Shown here one piece after another: positions 1 through 8,562 of a stretch of 64,000 bases of DNA; the stretch's first letter is position 1; every line of letters begins with the position of its first letter. Below the pieces are notes generated by a model that had not been told where the DNA came from, ran no database searches, and worked only from the letters and a program-made list of their open reading frames with translations. The stretch is from Bacillota bacterium (GTDB taxonomy: Bacteria; Bacillota; Clostridia; Lachnospirales; Lachnospiraceae): NCBI GenBank assembly GCA_023409535.1, contig JAEYGZ010000005.1:65121-129120 (forward strand), written 5' to 3'. A program made the translations under genes and the position numbers.

Positions 1-1
1 A

Positions 2-511
2 TCCCTGTCCTATATTCAGGTTGCGGTAAACAGCTGGTATGGCAATATCTTTGACCGCTCAGGTTATAAAGGACTGGATGCCGCAGCGTTTATGGAGACA
101 CAGATGCCTAAGGACAGCCCGGCCATCGACTGGCTGAATGAGAACATCACAGGAACTCCAGTGGTTCTGGAGGCCAATGGCGACAGTTATACGGATTATG
201 AAAGAGTGTCCGTTATGACCGGACTGCCCACGGTTATGGGCTGGCATACGCATGAATGGCTCTGGAAGTCGGATACTGTGTTACTTGATGAGCGCAGTGC
301 GGATATACAGACCATATATACCGCTTCCGATGCCGGTGAGGTGCGGCGGCTCCTTGAGAAATACCAGGTATCCTATATCTTTGTCGGTAAACTGGAGCGG
401 GAAAAATACATTACGGTGAATCACGAATTACTTAAGAGTCTTGGCGAGGTAGTATATGAAGACCCCGAAGCATCCGGGGAAGCTACTTATATTGTGAAGG
501 TAAATTACTAG
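2..511 (+). CDS. DUF2298 (Chlor_Arch_YYY-type) membrane protein, C-terminal part only
   Basis: This is the C-terminal end of a gene that begins left of the window; the open frame runs from base 2 to the TAG at 509-511. The fragment has the features I know from the tail of DUF2298 proteins: an AIDWLNENITGTPVVLEA segment (a nucleotide-sugar-free 'WL..N..G.PV.LEA' motif), GDSYTDYERVS, GLPTVMGWHTHEW, then a regularly spaced D..IY.A.D...RRLLEKY.V.YIFVGKLER stretch. Family members are large polytopic membrane proteins with a glycosyltransferase-like (GT-C) look, and no reaction is established. The visible part would be the extracytoplasmic domain after the last membrane segments. It is followed by a separate Shine-Dalgarno and the L,D-transpeptidase gene 70 bases downstream, so the two could be co-transcribed. 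The internal ATG at 92 is not the true start because the homologous sequence continues upstream of it. Confidence 0.7.
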   Translation, partial: SLSYIQVAVNSWYGNIFDRSGYKGLDAAAFMETQMPKDSPAIDWLNENITGTPVVLEANGDSYTDYERVSVMTGLPTVMGWHTHEWLWKSDTVLLDERSADIQTIYTASDAGEVRRLLEKYQVSYIFVGKLEREKYITVNHELLKSLGEVVYEDPEASGEATYIVKVNY

Positions 512-581
512 GAACTTTTCGAGGTTTAAGAAAAGCAGAACTCACAGGAAAATCAGACTTAAGAGCTTAAGGAGTGTAATT

Positions 582-1697
582 ATGCAAGCAAAGAATAACA
601 GTTTACCACACCGATGTATGGCAGCGTTGCGTGCCATAATAGCTTACACAATGGCAGTTTTACTTATTATAATAAGCTTGTTATTATGTACGGATGTCCA
701 AAAGGTATCGGCAGCAGAACAGAAGAAACTTCCTTATTTAATTAAGATAAATCGATATTATAATGCCATAACCATCTACGGAATGGATGATAAGGGCGAA
801 TACAGTATTCCCGTCAAAGCAATGATTTGTTCTGTCGGTACTGACTTTAAGACAATCCAGGGCTCTTTTAAGACCCTGGAGAAATACCGCTGGAAGCTGC
901 TGATGGGAAATGTATACGGTCAGTATGCCACACGTATTGTAGGAGGGATATTGTTTCATTCCGTTTATTATTATGAAAATAAGAATCCTGCGACCTTAGC
1001 TACCGCAGAATATAACAAGCTGGGGCAGGCTGCCTCCCACGGCTGTGTTCGTCTTTCGGTAGCGGATGCCAAGTGGATTTACGATAATTGTGCCATCGGA
1101 ACCACAGTTGTGATCTATGATGATAAGAAATCCCCGGGACCCTTGGGTAAGCCTGAAGCAATCAAGTTGGAAAAAGGAGTGCGCTGGGATCCAACAGACC
1201 CGGACGAAAGGAATCCGTTTCTGGTCGGACTTCCGCAGCTGGAGGGTGTGGAAGATTTTGCGGTTAACTGGGGTGAGACTCCGGATTTGATGAAGGGCGT
1301 GAAGGCCTTTGCCTCCAATGGCACGGATATAACCTCCCGGATTGAACTGGACGGAGAGGTTGATCCTCTGGTTCCAGGAGAGTACAAGGTGGCTTATTCA
1401 GCTGCAGACATAATCGGCCAATTAAAGATGAAGGTAATCACTGTCACTGTGAAGGACAGCGAGACAGCACCGGTGATTGAAGGAGTCACTGACAGATATG
1501 TAAGCAGCGAAGATGAGCTGAATGAGGCACTGGTCATGGATGGCATCACAGTAAGCTGCCAGGACATACCGCTTGATCCCGGTCTTATCGAGGTCGAACT
1601 GGAGAAGGCCGGAGAGGATCGTTACAATATTACATATATCATACAGCTTGGCACTAAGGTATCCATAGAGCATGCGGTTGCCTATATCAGCATGTGA
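582..1697 (+). CDS. L,D-transpeptidase (YkuD domain) with C-terminal Ig-like domain
   Basis: Predicted exported peptidoglycan enzyme of 371 residues that would form 3-3 or related crosslinks by cysteine transpeptidation. The N-terminus has basic residues followed by a hydrophobic stretch (about residues 15-37) ending in a VSAAEQ-like region, so it is a signal peptide or membrane anchor. The YkuD domain follows, with a conserved histidine near 126 and the catalytic signature HGCVRLS at 153-159 (nucleophile Cys155). After about residue 225 there is an Ig-like/DUF5011-type region (YKVAYSAADIIG pattern near 270), common in clostridial cell-wall proteins. The ATG at 582 is preceded by AAGGAG at a good distance. 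Substrate specificity cannot be read from the sequence. Confidence 0.88.
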   Translation: MQAKNNSLPHRCMAALRAIIAYTMAVLLIIISLLLCTDVQKVSAAEQKKLPYLIKINRYYNAITIYGMDDKGEYSIPVKAMICSVGTDFKTIQGSFKTLEKYRWKLLMGNVYGQYATRIVGGILFHSVYYYENKNPATLATAEYNKLGQAASHGCVRLSVADAKWIYDNCAIGTTVVIYDDKKSPGPLGKPEAIKLEKGVRWDPTDPDERNPFLVGLPQLEGVEDFAVNWGETPDLMKGVKAFASNGTDITSRIELDGEVDPLVPGEYKVAYSAADIIGQLKMKVITVTVKDSETAPVIEGVTDRYVSSEDELNEALVMDGITVSCQDIPLDPGLIEVELEKAGEDRYNITYIIQLGTKVSIEHAVAYISM

Positions 1698-1720
1698 AAT
1701 TACAATATTTGGTTTCGGGT

Positions 1721-1748
1721 TTTCAAGAAGCTTCTTCTATGGTACAAT
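1721..1748 (+). promoter_or_regulatory. possible sigma-A promoter for citrate synthase
   Basis: TTTCAA at 1721-1726 and TACAAT at 1743-1748 are 16 bases apart, about 60 bases before the citrate synthase start. The -10 is good and the -35 is weak. Confidence 0.35.
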
Positions 1749-1807
1749 GTTACTATTACGTAATGTTCAAACTCCGTAAGAACACGTATATGAAAGGAGA
1801 TTTACCT

Positions 1808-3166
1808 ATGAACAAGTATTCTGAGATTACTCCGGAACTGATGGAACTTGCTGATCTGTGTAAAAAAAACACGGTGATCGACCCCGAATTATACGCTAAA
1901 TATGATGTGAAGCGCGGACTGAGAGATGTCAGCGGAAAAGGTGTATTAACAGGATTAACAGAAATCTGTGAGATACTGTCCTATACCATTGTCGATAATG
2001 ATTTAATTCCCTGCGAGGGTAAGCTTTTTTACCGCGGTGTTGATGTGGAAGAAATCATTCAGGGCTTCATGAGTGAAAAACGATTTGGATTTGAAGAAGT
2101 GGCTTATTTATTATTATTCGGAAATCTTCCTGACAAGAGAAAGCTGGATGATTTTACAAAGCTTTTGGAGGGATACCGTGAATTACCGCCCAGCTTTGTG
2201 CGGGATATCATTATGAAAGCTCCCAGTAAGGATATGATGAATACCCTGGCCAGAAGTGTACTTACCTTATATTCGTATGATGAAAAAGCAGATGAAATCT
2301 CTTTGGAGAATGTGCTGCGCCAGAGTCTGCAGCTGATTGCCGTATTTCCGCTGCTGTCTGTTTACGGATATCAGGCTTACAGCCATTATCATTTTGGGAA
2401 GAGTCTGGTAATCCATCCTCCGAAGGAAGGGCTTTCAACTGCTGAGAATATCTTATATATGTTAAGACCTAACATGAGTTATACTGAGCTGGAGGCCAAA
2501 ATACTGGATGTTGCACTGGTGCTGCATGCAGAGCATGGCGGCGGTAATAACTCCACCTTCACCACCCATGTGGTAACCTCCTCGGGAACGGATACGTATT
2601 CCTCTGTGGCAGCCTCCCTCGGTTCCCTGAAGGGACCGAAGCATGGAGGTGCAAACATCAAGGTTATGCAGATGTTTGACGACATGAAGGAGAAGATCAG
2701 CAATTGGGAGGATGAAGAAGAGGTCAGTGAATATTTACTGGCACTGCTTGAAAAGAGAGGCTTTGACAAGTCGGGTCTGATTTACGGTATGGGACATGCG
2801 GTATACTCCATCTCCGATCCGAGAGCAAACGTATTAAAGCAGTATGTCAAAAGTCTGTCCGAAGAAAAAGGACTCATGAAAGAATTTGGTTTATATGAGA
2901 TGGTGGAACGTCTGGCTCCTGAGATTATCGGCAGAGAGCGGAAGATGTATAAGGGTGTCAGTGCCAATGTGGATTTCTACAGCGGCTTTGTATATCATAT
3001 GTTAGATCTTCCGAAGGAATTATACACGCCGATCTTTGCGGTTGCAAGAATTGCCGGCTGGAGTGCACACAGACTGGAAGAGCTCAATAATGCAGGTAAG
3101 ATTATTCGTCCTGCCTATAAGAGCGTATCAAAGCATCGTGATTATATATCTTTAAATGACAGATAA
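1808..3166 (+). CDS. gltA: citrate/2-methylcitrate synthase
   Basis: Condenses acetyl-CoA with oxaloacetate to citrate in the cytosol, the entry to the oxidative branch that many clostridia use for glutamate synthesis. The frame is open from 1694, but the ATG at 1808 is preceded by GAAAGGAGAT and gives a normal 452-residue protein; the extra 38 upstream residues look non-coding and include the promoter-like region. The diagnostic region is a HAEHGGGNNSTF segment around residues 240-250, then SLKGPKHGGAN about 35 residues later, and the GMGHAVYSISDPRA signature that carries the catalytic His and substrate-binding Asp/Arg. The N-terminal about 60 residues are longer than in the E. coli enzyme, as in the Lachnospiraceae subgroup. 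It is monocistronic, with no aconitase or isocitrate dehydrogenase beside it. Confidence 0.9.
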   Translation: MNKYSEITPELMELADLCKKNTVIDPELYAKYDVKRGLRDVSGKGVLTGLTEICEILSYTIVDNDLIPCEGKLFYRGVDVEEIIQGFMSEKRFGFEEVAYLLLFGNLPDKRKLDDFTKLLEGYRELPPSFVRDIIMKAPSKDMMNTLARSVLTLYSYDEKADEISLENVLRQSLQLIAVFPLLSVYGYQAYSHYHFGKSLVIHPPKEGLSTAENILYMLRPNMSYTELEAKILDVALVLHAEHGGGNNSTFTTHVVTSSGTDTYSSVAASLGSLKGPKHGGANIKVMQMFDDMKEKISNWEDEEEVSEYLLALLEKRGFDKSGLIYGMGHAVYSISDPRANVLKQYVKSLSEEKGLMKEFGLYEMVERLAPEIIGRERKMYKGVSANVDFYSGFVYHMLDLPKELYTPIFAVARIAGWSAHRLEELNNAGKIIRPAYKSVSKHRDYISLNDR

Positions 3167-3215
3167 AAATAAAAGATAAAATTTTGTTGCATTTCCTTTA
3201 ATTTCATCAAAAAAT

Positions 3216-3269
3216 GTTGTAATAACGGAATATTCTTTTTCATTTTACACATAATATTACCGTAACAAC
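3216..3269 (+). other. imperfect inverted repeat downstream of citrate synthase
   Basis: Arms at 3216-3234 and 3253-3269 pair imperfectly, around a T-rich loop, in the 233-base gap between the citrate synthase and SASP genes. There is no T-run after the right arm, so it is not a standard terminator. It may be a transcript 3' end or a protein-binding site. I saw no other structure in this gap. Confidence 0.3.
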
Positions 3270-3399
3270 TCAGTGAGATTATTTAATCACACACGAGATT
3301 ATTTTCTTCTTTCTGAGAAGTTCAACAGCAAAACTATTTTGAAGTACTGAATTGTATTACAGCAATGAAAATTTCAAAGTATGAAATGGAGGAAATTGT

Positions 3400-3603
3400 A
3401 TGTCAAGCAGAAACAGAGCTACAGTACCTGAAGCAAAGGAAGCATTAAATCGTTTTAAATACGAGGTTGCCAATGAAATTGGTGTTCCTTTAAAGAATGG
3501 TTACAATGGAGACTTAACCTCCAAGCAGAATGGTTCCGTCGGAGGTTATATGGTTAAGAAGATGATACAGGACGCTGAGAAGAGAATGTCCGGCGGTCAG
3601 TAA
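3400..3603 (+). CDS. alpha/beta-type small acid-soluble spore protein (SASP)
   Basis: A 67-residue protein that coats DNA in the dormant spore, straightens it and protects it from UV, and is later degraded by the GPR protease at germination. The family features are clear: PEAKEALNRFKYEVANEIG, which holds the GPR cleavage context (Glu-Val-Ala-Asn-Glu), and GSVGGYMVKKMI in the C-terminal half. The ATG at 3400 is preceded by GGAGGAAATTGT. The gene is monocistronic with its own terminator immediately after. SASP genes are normally driven by sigma-G in the forespore; I could not confidently place a sigma-G promoter in the AT-rich upstream region. Its presence shows that the organism belongs to an endospore-forming lineage. 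Confidence 0.95.
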   Translation: MSSRNRATVPEAKEALNRFKYEVANEIGVPLKNGYNGDLTSKQNGSVGGYMVKKMIQDAEKRMSGGQ

Positions 3604-3635
3604 GAGCCTCTCTTAATAATTGAATATAATATACG

Positions 3636-3663
3636 CGGTTGCCAAAATTGGCAACCGTTTTTT
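3636..3663 (+). terminator. rho-independent terminator after the SASP gene
   Basis: Perfect 8-bp stem (CGGTTGCC at 3636-3643, GGCAACCG at 3650-3657) with a 6-base loop, followed by six T. Confidence 0.9.
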
Positions 3664-3763
3664 ACTTTATAGGAAACTCGGGCAACTAGTAAAAAAGTAT
3701 CAGTTCCAAGGCTTATTTTATATTGAAAACTGATACAGGATAAGATACACTTACTATTAGCAG

Positions 3764-3791
3764 TTGACAAATGCTTATAATACTATAAAAT
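3764..3791 (+). promoter_or_regulatory. sigma-A promoter for rsmD-coaD operon
   Basis: TTGACA at 3764-3769 and TAAAAT at 3786-3791 are 16 bases apart, about 50 bases before the rsmD start. Confidence 0.6.
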
Positions 3792-3843
3792 AATATTTGT
3801 AGTTATGTTAAGGTATAAAAGAAGTTGTAAGTGGGGAAAAAGT

Positions 3844-4398
3844 ATGAGAGTGATAGCGGGTAAAGCACGAAGATTACAGCTAAAAACACCGGAAGGCTTT
3901 GAAACCAGACCTACTACGGACAAGACCAAAGAAACCCTGTTTAATATATTGAATCCATATCTTGCAGATGCAGATTTTTTAGATTTATTTTCAGGTAGCG
4001 GTGCAATTGGCATTGAAGCAATCTCCAGAGGTGCGAAATACGCTGCATTCGTAGAAGATAGTAAAGTTGCACTCGATTGCATCAAGGCAAATCTTAAGTT
4101 TACCAAGCTGGAGGAGTTCGCTGAGGTTATTCCTCATAATGTTAAGGATGCAATTCGCATTCTGGAACTGAAAGGCAAGGTATTTGACGTCATTTTTATG
4201 GACCCCCCTTATAACAACCTGTTAGAAAAAGATGTTTTGCTGGCATTACAAAATACCAACATCATTTATTGCGATACAATCATCGTTGTGGAAGCCTCTT
4301 TAAAGACCAGTTTTGATTATTTGGAGGATACGAAGTTGCGTATCTTTAAGAAAAAAGAATATAAAACAAATCAGCACGTTTTTATCGAATTAAAATAA
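3844..4398 (+). CDS. rsmD: 16S rRNA (guanine966-N2)-methyltransferase RsmD
   Basis: Class I SAM-dependent methyltransferase that modifies G966 of 16S rRNA during small-subunit assembly. The 184-residue protein begins at ATG 3844 (MRVIAGKARR, the usual RsmD N-terminus), after GTGGGGAAAAAGT; the in-frame codon at 3805 would add 13 atypical residues. It shows the substrate-binding ETRPTTDKTKETLFN region near residue 25, the SAM-binding LDLFSGSGAIGIEAISRGA motif near residues 45-63, and the catalytic DPPY motif near residue 120. It is the ylbH counterpart, and coaD (ylbI) follows directly, as in Bacillus. Confidence 0.94.
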   Translation: MRVIAGKARRLQLKTPEGFETRPTTDKTKETLFNILNPYLADADFLDLFSGSGAIGIEAISRGAKYAAFVEDSKVALDCIKANLKFTKLEEFAEVIPHNVKDAIRILELKGKVFDVIFMDPPYNNLLEKDVLLALQNTNIIYCDTIIVVEASLKTSFDYLEDTKLRIFKKKEYKTNQHVFIELK

Positions 4399-4440
4399 TT
4401 GAATAAACAGAATAAAAGCAGGGAAGGGCATGGTAACTAC

Positions 4441-4941
4441 ATGAAAATAGGCGTTTATCCCGGCAGCTTTGACCCAATAACCCTTGGACACCTGGACATC
4501 ATCGTTCGCGCATCCGGTTTGGTTGATAAGTTAGTTATCGGTGTATTAAATAATAGTTCAAAAAAACCACTGTTTACAGTGGAGGAACGTGTAGAACTGA
4601 TTGAGCGGGTTATTCGTGATAATCCGAAGTTAAATACAGTACAGATTGAATCCTTCAGCGGTTTATCCATCGATTTTGCAAGACAGCAGAATGCAAATAT
4701 CATCGTAAGGGGGCTTCGGGCTGTTACGGATTTTGAATATGAACTGCAGATTGCGCAGACCAATCATAAGTTAAATGAAAAGGTAGATACGGTATTTTTT
4801 ACCACCAGCGTTGAATATTCTTACCTAAGCTCCAGTGTGGTGAAGGAAATTGCCAGCTACGGCGGTGATATTAAGCAGTTCGTACCGGAATGTATTATAC
4901 AATCAATCTATGATAAATATAAATCAATAAGGAGTGTTTGA
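4441..4941 (+). CDS. coaD: phosphopantetheine adenylyltransferase CoaD
   Basis: Transfers AMP from ATP to 4'-phosphopantetheine to give dephospho-CoA, the fourth of the five steps of CoA synthesis. The 166-residue protein begins at ATG 4441 (MKIGVYPGSFDP); a GGAAGG lies about 13 bases upstream. The nucleotidyltransferase motif is GSFDPITLGH (T/HxGH type), the substrate region VRGLRAVTDFEYE is conserved, and the C-terminal YSYLSSSVVKEIASYGG ATP-binding motif is present. It lies 42 bases after rsmD. Its stop overlaps the Shine-Dalgarno of the coiled-coil gene, so these three genes probably form one transcript. The last enzyme of the pathway, coaE, is also in this window near 32 kb. Confidence 0.95.
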   Translation: MKIGVYPGSFDPITLGHLDIIVRASGLVDKLVIGVLNNSSKKPLFTVEERVELIERVIRDNPKLNTVQIESFSGLSIDFARQQNANIIVRGLRAVTDFEYELQIAQTNHKLNEKVDTVFFTTSVEYSYLSSSVVKEIASYGGDIKQFVPECIIQSIYDKYKSIRSV

Positions 4942-4942
4942 T

Positions 4943-5584
4943 ATGGGAGCCAGCAGAATTGAGCAATTAATCGAGGATATTTATGAGTTTGTGGAAAGTT
5001 GCAGGATGCAGCCGCTGTCAAGCACGAAGGTAATCGTTCCTAAGGATGAATTGTACGATTTACTGGATGAATTAAGACTTCGGACTCCTGATGAGATTAA
5101 GCGTTATCAGAAGATTATTGCAAACAGGGATGCAATTATCGCGGATGCTGAAGAGAAGTCAGATACCATTCTTCGTCAGACCAGGGAGAAAGCAAAGGAC
5201 CTGCTGAATGAACATGAGATCATGCAGCAGGCATATTATCAGGCAAATGAAATGATTACACAGGCTTCGGAGGAAGCAGAGCGGATACGCAGGGAAGCGG
5301 CAGAGGAAGCCCATCAGATCAGAACCGGTGCACTGGCGTATTCCAATGATGTACTTACGGAAGTAGAACGCATCTTAGCCAATGCCTTTGATACCGCTGT
5401 TTCCAGATATGACGGTTTTATCGGTACGTTAAAGGATAATCTGGAGATTATTAATAATAATAAGCGGGAGCTGAGTGAACAGCTTTATCCCCAGGAAGCT
5501 GCAATAAACAATGTTCAGGCAGCGCAATATGAGGATGGAGATTTTGATTTTGATGAAAATACCTTCCTGCCCGAAGAACAGTAA
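4943..5584 (+). CDS. coiled-coil protein, DivIVA-like/ATPase-subunit-like, function unknown
   Basis: A 213-residue soluble, highly charged protein. Residues about 45-130 are a long uninterrupted helix rich in Glu, Ala, Arg and Gln (segments such as REKAKDLLNEHEIMQQAYYQANEMI and AEEAHQIRTGALAYSND), and the C-terminus is acidic (DGDFDFDENTF). It has no signal peptide or membrane segment. Clostridial relatives are usually annotated vaguely as 'ATPase' or 'ATP synthase F0 subunit B-like', which reflects the coiled coil rather than a known role. The ATG at 4943 is preceded by AAGGAG at 4929-4934, and the coaD stop at 4939-4941 leaves a one-base gap, so translation is probably coupled. A cell-division or DivIVA-type scaffold is possible but not shown. 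Confidence 0.7.
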   Translation: MGASRIEQLIEDIYEFVESCRMQPLSSTKVIVPKDELYDLLDELRLRTPDEIKRYQKIIANRDAIIADAEEKSDTILRQTREKAKDLLNEHEIMQQAYYQANEMITQASEEAERIRREAAEEAHQIRTGALAYSNDVLTEVERILANAFDTAVSRYDGFIGTLKDNLEIINNNKRELSEQLYPQEAAINNVQAAQYEDGDFDFDENTFLPEEQ

Positions 5585-5603
5585 TTGAAAAATTACATTC
5601 ACG

Positions 5604-6575
5604 TTAGATGTTACCAAAGTTTACATACAGTAAAGCCAGCACGAGCGTTATAACGGTACTGATGAGCTTTACAATAAGATAAGACTTAATGGATAGTCCT
5701 GAGTTCGCAAGCACACTTTTGGTCTGAGCAATACCTGACAGGCCGCCAAAGGATGTGATTACGGCAACCAGGACTATTTTTATACTGTTGTCCAGACTGC
5801 TTTTACAGATCTGACTGATTCCTGTGGTGATTTCCAGTACACCCATCAAAGCTGCTTTAAGCAGGCTGGACCCTGGGCCGTGCGCATTGATGATTTGTGC
5901 GAGGATGGAAAACAGTATGATATAACCGCCGACTTTTGTTATAATCTCAAAACCGTTCATAATGGAGGAATCAAGAATTTCAAATGAAAAGCGGACATTC
6001 GCCGTATTCTTTTGCTCAGCTGCTTTGATTGAGGCCATGCTTAATGCGGCGGCTTTGCCTCCGATGCGGTGGCTCAGGGCACGATAGATTAATGCTGCAA
6101 GGATTGCGCTGCCGTAGAGAATTACGAATAATGCATATTTAATATGGGGAAGCTTTAATTGAGTAATTGCTATATAGCCAAGGATAAACATAGGGCTTGC
6201 ATTATTGCACATTCCCAGAAGGAATTGTCCCTCCCTGCGGTGGATTTTATTCTCCAGCACCATATCGGCGGTGGATTTCGCCCCCATAGGAATTCCGGAT
6301 AAGAAGCCAAAGGCGATAGGATAGCAGCCATCGGTACTTACTCCGAAAAGTCTCCCGAATAAAGGATGAAAAACCCTGCTGATCTGACTTGTAATGTTAA
6401 GATGAACCATCAGGTTGGATATAATAATAAAGGGAAGAAGGTTTGGCAGTACATGATGAAACCATAACAGCAGGCCGGAGCTTGCGCCGTCAAAGGAAGC
6501 ATGGGGAAACATCATCATTAAGACCAGGTAGAGAACGATGGTTCCTTTGATAATATTATTTTTAAACTTTTTCAC
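5604..6575 (-). CDS. ylbJ: sporulation integral membrane protein YlbJ (nucleoside-recognition/GATE fold)
   Basis: A 323-residue polytopic membrane protein that starts at a GTG (complement of 6573-6575) with AAGGAG 6 bases upstream. It contains the GATE-domain features of the YlbJ/SpmA/SpmB group: a WFHHVLPNLLPFIIISNLMV segment in the first third, an internal SGIPMGAKSTADMV loop and a second IGSFGG-like loop (TSFGGLSGIAQTKS) near the C-terminus, each following hydrophobic helices. In B. subtilis YlbJ is needed for spore cortex formation. Its place beside rsmD and coaD matches the Bacillus ylbH-ylbI-ylbJ order, although here it is on the opposite strand and convergent. The protein is shorter than the roughly 400-residue Bacillus form. 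Confidence 0.82.
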   Translation of the reverse strand: MKKFKNNIIKGTIVLYLVLMMMFPHASFDGASSGLLLWFHHVLPNLLPFIIISNLMVHLNITSQISRVFHPLFGRLFGVSTDGCYPIAFGFLSGIPMGAKSTADMVLENKIHRREGQFLLGMCNNASPMFILGYIAITQLKLPHIKYALFVILYGSAILAALIYRALSHRIGGKAAALSMASIKAAEQKNTANVRFSFEILDSSIMNGFEIITKVGGYIILFSILAQIINAHGPGSSLLKAALMGVLEITTGISQICKSSLDNSIKIVLVAVITSFGGLSGIAQTKSVLANSGLSIKSYLIVKLISTVITLVLALLYVNFGNI

Positions 6576-6690
6576 GTTAGCTCCTTGAAGTTAAGAGGTA
6601 CATTCATTATAATTTATTGGTAAGTGTTTCAAATTATTCAAAATTTCAGTGGATAACCCTGAAATAAACATAGAAAAGGGAGATGTTACG

Positions 6691-8496
6691 ATGTCACAGA
6701 ATAAGAATTTACCGAAAAGAAGTGAGGTAGATATTAAATTTACCTGGGCGATTGAAGATCTGTATGCTTCTGATGAATTGTGGCAGAAGGAATACGACAA
6801 GGTCAAGGAGATGCTTCCGAGAGCAGCTGAATTTCAGGGAAGACTTGGAAAGTCCGCAGATATTTTGCTGAGCTTTCTGGTGTTATCGGATGAGATCGGC
6901 AAGCTGACAGAACGGATTTATGTCTATGCAAACCAGAAATATCATGAAGATACGGCGAATGCTGCCTATCAGGATTTGTCCAATAAATCGAACGTGCTGT
7001 CCGTACAGGTAAACAGCGCGTTGTCCTTTGCCACTCCTGAGATATTAACCATACCGGAGGAAACGATCGTACAGTTTAAGCATGAAGCGGAAGAACTGCA
7101 GCTGTATGATTTTTACCTGGCAGATATCCTGCGACTGAAGCCCCATATCTTATCGGGAGAAATGGAGGCACTGCTTGCAGATGCCGGAGAGATCGCAGAA
7201 GCTCCGGATAACATCTTCTCAAGATTTAATAATGCGGATATCAAGTTTCCGGAGATTGTAGACGAGAACGGAGATAAGGTACGTATCACACATGGCAGAT
7301 ATGGCCAGCTTTTAGAAAGCACGGACCGCAGGGTCAGAAAAGAGGCATTTGAAGGCCTGTATGCGACCTATAGCAGCTTTCGCAACACGCTTGCAGCAAC
7401 CTTCAGTGCCAATGTAAAGCAGGAGGTATTCTTTGCAAGAGCCAGAAAATATAACTCCACCATGGAAAAGGCTTTAAATGCAGGCAACATTCCGGTTGAG
7501 GTATATACCAATCTGATCGAAGCCGTTCATGAGAATATGAAGCTGATGTACCGTTATGTTACCCTTCGCAAGAAGCTGATGGGGGTCTCTGAGCTTCATA
7601 TGTATGACCTTTATACACCGTTGATTGCAGATGTAAAGATGGAGATTCCCTTTGAGGAAGGCAAAAGTATTGTTATGAAAGGCCTGGAGCCTCTGGGTGA
7701 GGAGTATCAGAAGATCCTGACCGAAGGCTTTAACCATCGCTGGATTGATATCTATGAGAATGAGAATAAGCGCAGCGGTGCCTATTCCTGGGGTGCATAC
7801 GGGACCCATCCGTATGTGCTGTTAAATTATAATGATACCTTGAACAATGTATTCACACTGGCACATGAAATGGGTCACGCAATTCACAGCTATCATTCCG
7901 ACCGTGAACAGCCCTATATCTATGCGGGATATAAAATCTTTGTGGCAGAGGTGGCTTCCACCTGCAACGAATCCTTATTGATCGACTATATGCTTAAGAC
8001 CACCGCCGATAAGAAGGAAAAGGCATATCTGATCAACCATTTCCTTGAGAAATTCAAGGGTACCCTGTATCGTCAGACCATGTTTGCTGAGTTTGAGATG
8101 ATCACCCATAAGATGGTGGAGGACGGTGAGAGTCTGACAGCCGATACCTTATGTAAGATTTATCATGACCTGAATGTGGCTTACTTTGGCAATGATATTG
8201 TCATCGATCCGGAGATCGATATGGAATGGTCAAGGATTCCCCATTTTTATAATGCATTTTATGTATATCAGTATGCCACCGGATATTCCGCTGCGATTGC
8301 ACTATCCAGAAGAATCTTGAATGACGGACCGGAGGCAGTTGCGGATTATATCAGATTCTTAAGCAGCGGCAGCTCCAATTATCCTATTGAGCTTCTGAAG
8401 GCAGCAGGTGTGGATATGAGCACCAAGGAACCGGTAAATCAGGCGCTGAAGCTGTTTGAGGAGCTGCTTGACCAGATGGAAGCACTGATGGAATAG
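6691..8496 (+). CDS. pepF: oligoendopeptidase F (M3B metallopeptidase)
   Basis: Cytosolic zinc endopeptidase that cuts short peptides and is thought to help in peptide turnover. The 601-residue protein begins at ATG 6691, preceded by AAAAGGGAGATG; the frame is open from a GTG at 6649, but no ribosome site supports that start. The N-terminal PepF domain (VDIKFTWAIEDLY...) is followed by the M3 catalytic domain with HEMGH at about residues 392-396 and a downstream glutamate in the EVASTCNE segment. The C-terminus FRALGSSNYPIELLK-like region (FLSSGSSNYPIELL) is typical. The gene appears monocistronic and converges on tmcAL. Confidence 0.94.
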   Translation: MSQNKNLPKRSEVDIKFTWAIEDLYASDELWQKEYDKVKEMLPRAAEFQGRLGKSADILLSFLVLSDEIGKLTERIYVYANQKYHEDTANAAYQDLSNKSNVLSVQVNSALSFATPEILTIPEETIVQFKHEAEELQLYDFYLADILRLKPHILSGEMEALLADAGEIAEAPDNIFSRFNNADIKFPEIVDENGDKVRITHGRYGQLLESTDRRVRKEAFEGLYATYSSFRNTLAATFSANVKQEVFFARARKYNSTMEKALNAGNIPVEVYTNLIEAVHENMKLMYRYVTLRKKLMGVSELHMYDLYTPLIADVKMEIPFEEGKSIVMKGLEPLGEEYQKILTEGFNHRWIDIYENENKRSGAYSWGAYGTHPYVLLNYNDTLNNVFTLAHEMGHAIHSYHSDREQPYIYAGYKIFVAEVASTCNESLLIDYMLKTTADKKEKAYLINHFLEKFKGTLYRQTMFAEFEMITHKMVEDGESLTADTLCKIYHDLNVAYFGNDIVIDPEIDMEWSRIPHFYNAFYVYQYATGYSAAIALSRRILNDGPEAVADYIRFLSSGSSNYPIELLKAAGVDMSTKEPVNQALKLFEELLDQMEALME

Positions 8497-8524
8497 CGCT
8501 TATGTAAAACTTCACAGGAATCAA

Positions 8525-8560
8525 CAGAGCTATGCTGTAGCAGACTGCAGCATAGCTCTG
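8525..8560. terminator. hairpin between convergent pepF and tmcAL
   Basis: A perfect 13-bp inverted repeat (8525-8537 and 8548-8560) with a 10-base loop lies between two convergent genes. T-tracts are weak on both sides, so it may act as a bidirectional terminator or simply protect 3' ends. Confidence 0.6.
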
Positions 8561-8562
8561 AT

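Noticed and set aside
1694..1807. N-terminal extension of citrate synthase (38 residues)
   Set aside because: No ribosome site at 1694, it overlaps the previous stop, and it contains promoter-like sequence; ATG 1808 has a strong Shine-Dalgarno site.
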